NCBI GenBank assembly: GCA_004525355.1
Contig: SPCK01000043.1
Span: 1 to 10,472, forward strand
Length of the DNA: 10,472 nucleotides
Origin: Spirochaetales bacterium
Lineage (GTDB): Bacteria > Spirochaetota > Spirochaetia > Treponematales > UBA12059
Reading direction: 5' to 3'
The notes beneath the pieces were generated by a model, which was not told where the DNA came from, searched no databases, and saw only the letters and a list, made by a program, of their open reading frames with translations. Position 1 is the stretch's first letter; each line of letters begins with the position of its first letter. Positions 7,222-10,472 of this stretch are shown piece after piece. The translations under genes and the position numbers were made by a program.

Positions 7222-7308
7222 AATAATATGAATAGGGCCATCGCGCTCGGTGCTATCCCCGGAGCATGCAGGCACCGGCAAGCATAGACAATACCCAGAG
7301 AGGGGTCA

Positions 7309-8478
7309 ATGGGCATGAATAGCGTCCCGCTTAAAGATTTAACGCCTGACAACTTCTACAATGCTCCAGTTTTTCTTGATGAGGGTTATATTCTCCTGAC
7401 ACCGGAAACGCCTGTCACGAACTCCCTGATCAACCGTATGGCCGAGTGGGAGTTCAGACAGGTTTTCACGGACGGCTACCCGGTAGACGTTGGCGCGAGC
7501 ACCATCGAGGAAGCTGGCGACGAGGAAATCGAAGAAAGCAAACCGATAACATCCCAGTCCGCCGGCGACCGGGAAAACCTCGACAAGGTCGCCCAGTTCT
7601 ATGAACAATTCCTCAAGTACGTGGAATTGGTCTATACAAGGTACGTCACGAAAAACGAGATCATCCTGAAAGAATTATCCGACAAAGTAAAAACCCTCTG
7701 CGACGTGATAGGAGAGAATCGACGATACATCTTGCGTATCCTGAGCGCCGGAACGACATCGTCCAACTATCTGGTCAATCATTCCGTACGAACGACAGTC
7801 CTGGCTATCGTACTCGGCAGCCACCTCAGACTGCCGCCTCACAGACTCATAGAACTGGGCGTCGCCTCGGTTCTACACGAGATAGGCATGGTGCGCCTAC
7901 CGCCACAGTTGTATATGGCCGGTCGCCAACTTACGGACACGGAACGGCACTCTATCACCGCCCATCCCATCCTCGGCTACAATATACTCAAGGAAAAACA
8001 GTTCCCCCTCGCAGTCAGCCTGTCTGCCCTCGAGCATCATGAACGCATGAACGGAGCGGGATATCCGAGGGGTTTGAGTGGAGACAAGATTTCTGTTTAC
8101 GCGCGCATAATAGCCGTCGTCTGCTCGTACGACGCAGTTACCGGGGCCCGACCGTTCAAGGAAGCCAAAGAAGGCTATGAAGGCATGGTAGACCTCCTCA
8201 AGAACAGCGGCAAGCAATACGACGATACCGTTATCAAGGCCTTGGTCTACTCGTTATCGATCTACCCCATCGGATCGTACGTCTTGTTGACCAATGCCAA
8301 ATCCGGACAGGTAGTTGACGTCAATCCCGATAATCCCCGTTATCCGGTCGTGCTCATCCTCGGTTCACGTACCCCGGACGGCAAGGAAACCATGCTCCAG
8401 ACCTCGGAACAGGGCATTCGTATTCTCAGGCCAATGACCCACGTCGAAGCGGAAGAACACCGACAGGCGAAAGACTGA
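7309..8478 (+). CDS. HD-GYP domain protein (cyclic-di-GMP phosphodiesterase family, HE variant)
   Basis: The 389-residue protein has an N-terminal small domain (about 16-60), an acidic linker (67-77), a helical stretch (90-150) and an HD-GYP domain (about 150-315). A C-terminal beta-rich tail begins at YPIGSYVLLT (319-328). HD-GYP enzymes hydrolyse cyclic di-GMP at a two- or three-metal centre. Visible motifs are NHSV with His158, LHEIGM with His190-Glu191, HPILGY with His219, HHERMNGAGYP with His243-His244 and the GYP signature at 251-253, and SYDAVTGARPF with Asp275. The usual HD doublet is HE here and the following Lys is Met, so activity is uncertain. No receiver or membrane segment is present; the N-terminal domain may sense a signal. 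ATG codons at 7309 and 7315 are both possible behind GAGAGGGG (7298-7305). It is divergent from the membrane protein gene. Confidence 0.88.
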   Translation: MGMNSVPLKDLTPDNFYNAPVFLDEGYILLTPETPVTNSLINRMAEWEFRQVFTDGYPVDVGASTIEEAGDEEIEESKPITSQSAGDRENLDKVAQFYEQFLKYVELVYTRYVTKNEIILKELSDKVKTLCDVIGENRRYILRILSAGTTSSNYLVNHSVRTTVLAIVLGSHLRLPPHRLIELGVASVLHEIGMVRLPPQLYMAGRQLTDTERHSITAHPILGYNILKEKQFPLAVSLSALEHHERMNGAGYPRGLSGDKISVYARIIAVVCSYDAVTGARPFKEAKEGYEGMVDLLKNSGKQYDDTVIKALVYSLSIYPIGSYVLLTNAKSGQVVDVNPDNPRYPVVLILGSRTPDGKETMLQTSEQGIRILRPMTHVEAEEHRQAKD

Positions 8479-8510
8479 ACGGCTTTTTCGCTGACTGCCT
8501 GCACTTTAGC

Positions 8511-8547
8511 AGGTTGTTGAAATAGTCTGTTACTATTCCAACAACCT
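8511..8547. repeat. Hairpin 1 of the intergenic element
   Basis: AGGTTGTTGAAATAGT (8511-8526) pairs with ACTATTCCAACAACCT (8532-8547) around a CTGTT loop; one A-C mismatch in 16 pairs. It lies 32 bases past the HD-GYP stop but is not followed by a T run. Confidence 0.7.
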
Positions 8548-8548
8548 T

Positions 8549-8588
8549 CGCTATACTCGCAAACCATACGGTTTGCTACGCTATAGCG
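8549..8588. repeat. Hairpin 2 of the intergenic element
   Basis: An inner stem GCAAACC (8559-8565) / GGTTTGC (8570-8576) with an ATAC loop is nested in an outer stem CGCTATA (8549-8555) / TATAGCG (8582-8588). The right outer arm is part of the palindrome CGCTATAGCG (8579-8588). Confidence 0.65.
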
Positions 8589-8599
8589 ACACTTAGGAA

Positions 8600-8634
8600 G
8601 TGTTGAAAACACCGCCTCCGCGGTTTTTCAACAC
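8600..8634. terminator. Hairpin 3, probable intrinsic terminator of the HD-GYP gene
   Basis: GTGTTGAAAA, a bulged C, ACCGC (8600-8615) pair with GCGGTTTTTCAACAC (8620-8634) around CTCC. On the + strand the GC-rich ACCGC/GCGGT core is followed at once by five T (8624-8628), the classic terminator pattern. The matching A run on the other side would allow use from the - strand. It lies about 120 bases past the HD-GYP stop and is also the right end of the compound repeat. Confidence 0.55.
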
Positions 8635-8652
8635 CCTGTTAGGCCATTGCAC

Positions 8653-8679
8653 TTGCACGTATACCGCTCCATCCATTAT
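8653..8679 (+). promoter_or_regulatory. Candidate promoter for PPi-phosphofructokinase
   Basis: TTGCAC occurs twice in tandem (8647-8652 and 8653-8658). The second copy is followed after 15 bases by CATTAT (8674-8679), a four-of-six match to a -10 box. The spacing is short, so this is a weak call. Transcription would begin near 8686, giving a leader of about 70 bases that contains a small hairpin at 8724-8738 just before the ribosome site. Confidence 0.3.
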
Positions 8680-8745
8680 CTTCCAACAGGTATGGTGGCC
8701 AAAGACGCACCTATCGATAAGCGCCCGTATCATGCGGGAGTTACC

Positions 8746-8751
8746 AAGGAG
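8746..8751 (+). promoter_or_regulatory. Shine-Dalgarno site of PPi-phosphofructokinase
   Basis: AAGGAG lies seven bases before the ATG at 8759 and fixes the start. Confidence 0.75.
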
Positions 8752-8758
8752 ATAGTGT

Positions 8759-10426
8759 ATGGATATTTCACCCCTACAAAGGGCACGATACGGATATTCA
8801 CCCAAGTTGCCCAAGGCTCTTGCCGCCAAACCTGAACAGATCGCCCTGACCTTTGGTGGAGCCACCGAGGCCCTGGACGATCGGGACGCGCTGAAGGCTA
8901 TATTTCCTGTAAATTATGGTAAACCGCTCGTCACGCTGGTTCACGGGAACGGCGAAGGCATGAAGAAACGTCTTATCGTCGGCGTCATACTATCCGGCGG
9001 GCAGGCTCCCGGCGGCCATAACGTGATTGCTGGGCTCTTCGATGGTCTGAAGGCCGGTAATCCTGAATCCCGGCTGATCGGGTTCAGGGGCGGGCCAGGC
9101 GGACTCGTTGAGGACAAAGCGATGGAAATAGACGCCGCCATGATCGATCTGTACCGAAACACGGGCGGTTTTGACATGATTGGGTCCGGCCGTACCAAGA
9201 TCGAAACGCCGGAGCAGTTCGCCAAGAGCGCAGGCGTCGTCAGAGCCCGGGGGCTGGATGCCGTGATCGTGGTAGGCGGCGACGACTCAAATACCAACGC
9301 TGCCTTGCTCTCAGAGTATTTTCTGAGCGAGAAATTGCCGTGCGGCGTGATCGGAGTACCCAAGACCATCGATGGCGACTTGAAAAACGAGTTTATAGAA
9401 ACATCCTTCGGTTTCGATACGGCCACCAAGACCTACGCTGAGCTGATAGGCAATATAGAACGAGACGCTGCCAGCGCCCGCAAGTATTGGCATTTCATCA
9501 AATTGATGGGTCGATCTGCGAGTCACATCGCCCTCGAGTGTGCCCTGCAGACGCATCCCAATGTAGCTTTGGTTTCCGAAGAAATCGAAGCCGGTAAGCT
9601 GACTCTGTCCGATATAACCGAAGAGATCTGCAGGTCAGTAGTAGCCCGATCTGACAAAGGCATGAACTTCGGCGTGGTACTGATCCCCGAGGGATTGATC
9701 GAGTTCATTCCCGAGTTCAAGATCCTCATAACCCGGTTGAACGAGGTACTCGCCGAGCAAGCGGACGGATTCAAGTCCCTGGCGAACGACGCGGCCCGTG
9801 TGGACTTCGTCCTCAAGAACCTGGACATCCAATCGGCCACTTTGTACCGCAGCCTACCGCAGGAAATTCAGAAACAATTGATCATGGACCGGGATCCCCA
9901 CGGCAATGTACAGGTCTCGAGGATAGAAACCGAAAAGCTCCTCATCGTCCTCGTTGAAAAACGACTGGCGACGCTCAAGGCAGCAGGCTCCTATACCGGA
10001 TCATTCAGTTCACAGGCCCATTTCTTCGGATACGAAGGTCGCTGCGCCTTCCCGTCCAACTTCGATGCCGACTACTGCCATGCGCTCGGCTTTGCCGCCT
10101 GGGCACTGACGGCCGCAGGGCTCACCGGCTATCTTGCGTCGGTACGGAACCTGAGCGCCCCGGCATCCCATTGGATCGCTGGCGGCGTGCCACTTACCAT
10201 GATGATGAACATGGAACGGCGCCACGGCTCCGACAAACCGGTCATTCGCAAGGCTTTGGTAGAGTTGGACGGGGAACCGTTCAAGGCCTTCGCAGCAGCC
10301 CGCGCCGTTTGGGCAGTGGAAACATCGTATCGTTTCCCGGGCGCCATTCAATACTACGGCCCCGCAGACGTATGCGACAGGCCGACCGAGACCCTGCTCC
10401 TCGAGAAGGGCGCCCCCAGGATATGA
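8759..10426 (+). CDS. pfp: Pyrophosphate--fructose 6-phosphate 1-phosphotransferase
   Basis: This 555-residue enzyme uses pyrophosphate to convert fructose 6-phosphate to fructose 1,6-bisphosphate in cytoplasmic glycolysis, and can run in reverse (EC 2.7.1.90). The length fits the long PPi-PFK branch found in spirochaetes and plants, not the short ATP-PFK of about 320 residues. Signature sites are [12 protein letters not shown] (77-88) for phosphate binding, GGDDSNTNA (173-181), where the second Asp marks PPi rather than ATP use, and PKTIDGDL (201-208) with catalytic Asp205 and Lys202. [15 protein letters not shown] follows at 250-264, and the sugar-binding segment [13 protein letters not shown] at 424-436. 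No motif looks damaged. The start has AAGGAG seven bases upstream. It follows a repeat-filled spacer with its own candidate promoter and ends four bases before a strong hairpin, so it is probably transcribed alone. The identification is firm. Confidence 0.96.
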   Translation: MDISPLQRARYGYSPKLPKALAAKPEQIALTFGGATEALDDRDALKAIFPVNYGKPLVTLVHGNGEGMKKRLIVGVILSGGQAPGGHNVIAGLFDGLKAGNPESRLIGFRGGPGGLVEDKAMEIDAAMIDLYRNTGGFDMIGSGRTKIETPEQFAKSAGVVRARGLDAVIVVGGDDSNTNAALLSEYFLSEKLPCGVIGVPKTIDGDLKNEFIETSFGFDTATKTYAELIGNIERDAASARKYWHFIKLMGRSASHIALECALQTHPNVALVSEEIEAGKLTLSDITEEICRSVVARSDKGMNFGVVLIPEGLIEFIPEFKILITRLNEVLAEQADGFKSLANDAARVDFVLKNLDIQSATLYRSLPQEIQKQLIMDRDPHGNVQVSRIETEKLLIVLVEKRLATLKAAGSYTGSFSSQAHFFGYEGRCAFPSNFDADYCHALGFAAWALTAAGLTGYLASVRNLSAPASHWIAGGVPLTMMMNMERRHGSDKPVIRKALVELDGEPFKAFAAARAVWAVETSYRFPGAIQYYGPADVCDRPTETLLLEKGAPRI

Positions 10427-10429
10427 TCA

Positions 10430-10465
10430 GCTACTGACAGCCCGCACACGCGGTCTGTCAGTAGC
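10430..10465. terminator. Hairpin terminator after PPi-phosphofructokinase
   Basis: GCTACTGACAG, C, CCGC (10430-10445) pairs with GCGG, T, CTGTCAGTAGC (10450-10465) around an ACAC loop: 15 pairs and one mismatch. It starts four bases after the pfp stop. The window ends seven bases later and no T run is visible in that stretch, so its efficiency cannot be judged. Confidence 0.6.
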
Positions 10466-10472
10466 CTGCCCG

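Larger units (their letters stand above)
8506..8642. repeat. Compound inverted-repeat element (REP/MITE-like)
   Basis: This block fills half of the 280-bp spacer between the HD-GYP and PPi-PFK genes. Its ends are inverted copies of each other: CAGGTTGTTGAAATA (8510-8524) against the reverse complement of TTTTTCAACACCCTG (8624-8638), 12 matches in the first 14, with TTAG/TAAC-type similarity continuing outward. Inside are three hairpins: 8511-8547 (16 bp, one mismatch), 8549-8588 (two 7-bp stems with an internal loop) and 8600-8634 (15 bp, one bulge). No protein is encoded. The shape fits a miniature inverted-repeat or REP-like intergenic element; copies elsewhere in the genome cannot be tested here. 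Confidence 0.5.

Noticed and set aside
7209..7352. Upstream extension of the membrane protein (48 residues)
   Set aside because: It overlaps the divergent HD-GYP start, has no good ribosome site, and the ATG at 7208 directly precedes the hydrophobic segment with GGAAAGG upstream.
8467..8491. GCGAAA...TTTCGC stem at the HD-GYP stop codon as a terminator
   Set aside because: Only six pairs across a 13-base loop with the stop codon inside and no following T run; the hairpin at 8600-8634 is a better terminator.
8506..8642. CRISPR array or riboswitch
   Set aside because: The repeats are inverted and not regularly spaced direct repeats, and I cannot match the hairpins to any known riboswitch core.
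8647..8835. Small open frame of 62 residues upstream of pfp
   Set aside because: It runs into the pfp coding region in another frame, has no ribosome site and overlaps the candidate promoter and leader.

Overview
The window carries seven genes and the tail of an eighth. It looks like ordinary chromosome from a moderately GC-rich bacterium, most likely a spirochaete (Spirochaetota). I infer that lineage from a combination of traits: an ankyrin lipoprotein with a relaxed lipobox, a long (555-residue) pyrophosphate-dependent phosphofructokinase, an HD-GYP protein with an HE doublet, and a group 2 sigma factor of SigA/RpoS type. No single trait proves it. There is no rRNA, tRNA, CRISPR array, transposase or phage gene.

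Layout. At 1-141 is the C-terminal end of an unidentified + strand gene. It converges on a D-2-hydroxyacid dehydrogenase on the - strand (158-1141). A 164-bp divergent spacer leads to a very large ankyrin-repeat lipoprotein on the + strand (1306-4107). A strong hairpin at 4148-4175 separates that gene from three - strand genes: a sigma-70 family factor (4202-5215), a secreted LysM protein with a degraded LytM/M23 domain (5424-6251), and a two-helix membrane protein with a helical-repeat-like tail (6366-7208). Divergent from these is an HD-GYP domain protein on the + strand (7309-8478). A 280-bp spacer dominated by inverted repeats follows, then PPi-phosphofructokinase (8759-10426), which ends in a hairpin at the window edge.

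The genes do not form an obvious pathway. The themes are cell-envelope proteins (ankyrin lipoprotein, LysM/LytM protein, membrane protein), regulation (sigma factor, HD-GYP) and central metabolism (PPi-PFK, hydroxyacid dehydrogenase). The gaps between the co-directional - strand genes are over 100 bp, so separate promoters are likely.

I found no clear new multi-gene system. The most interesting points are the compound inverted-repeat element at 8506-8642, which resembles a miniature mobile or REP-like element; a super-repeat of about 327 residues inside the ankyrin protein; the loss of every metal ligand in the LytM domain; and non-canonical key residues in the HD-GYP protein and in the hydroxyacid dehydrogenase.
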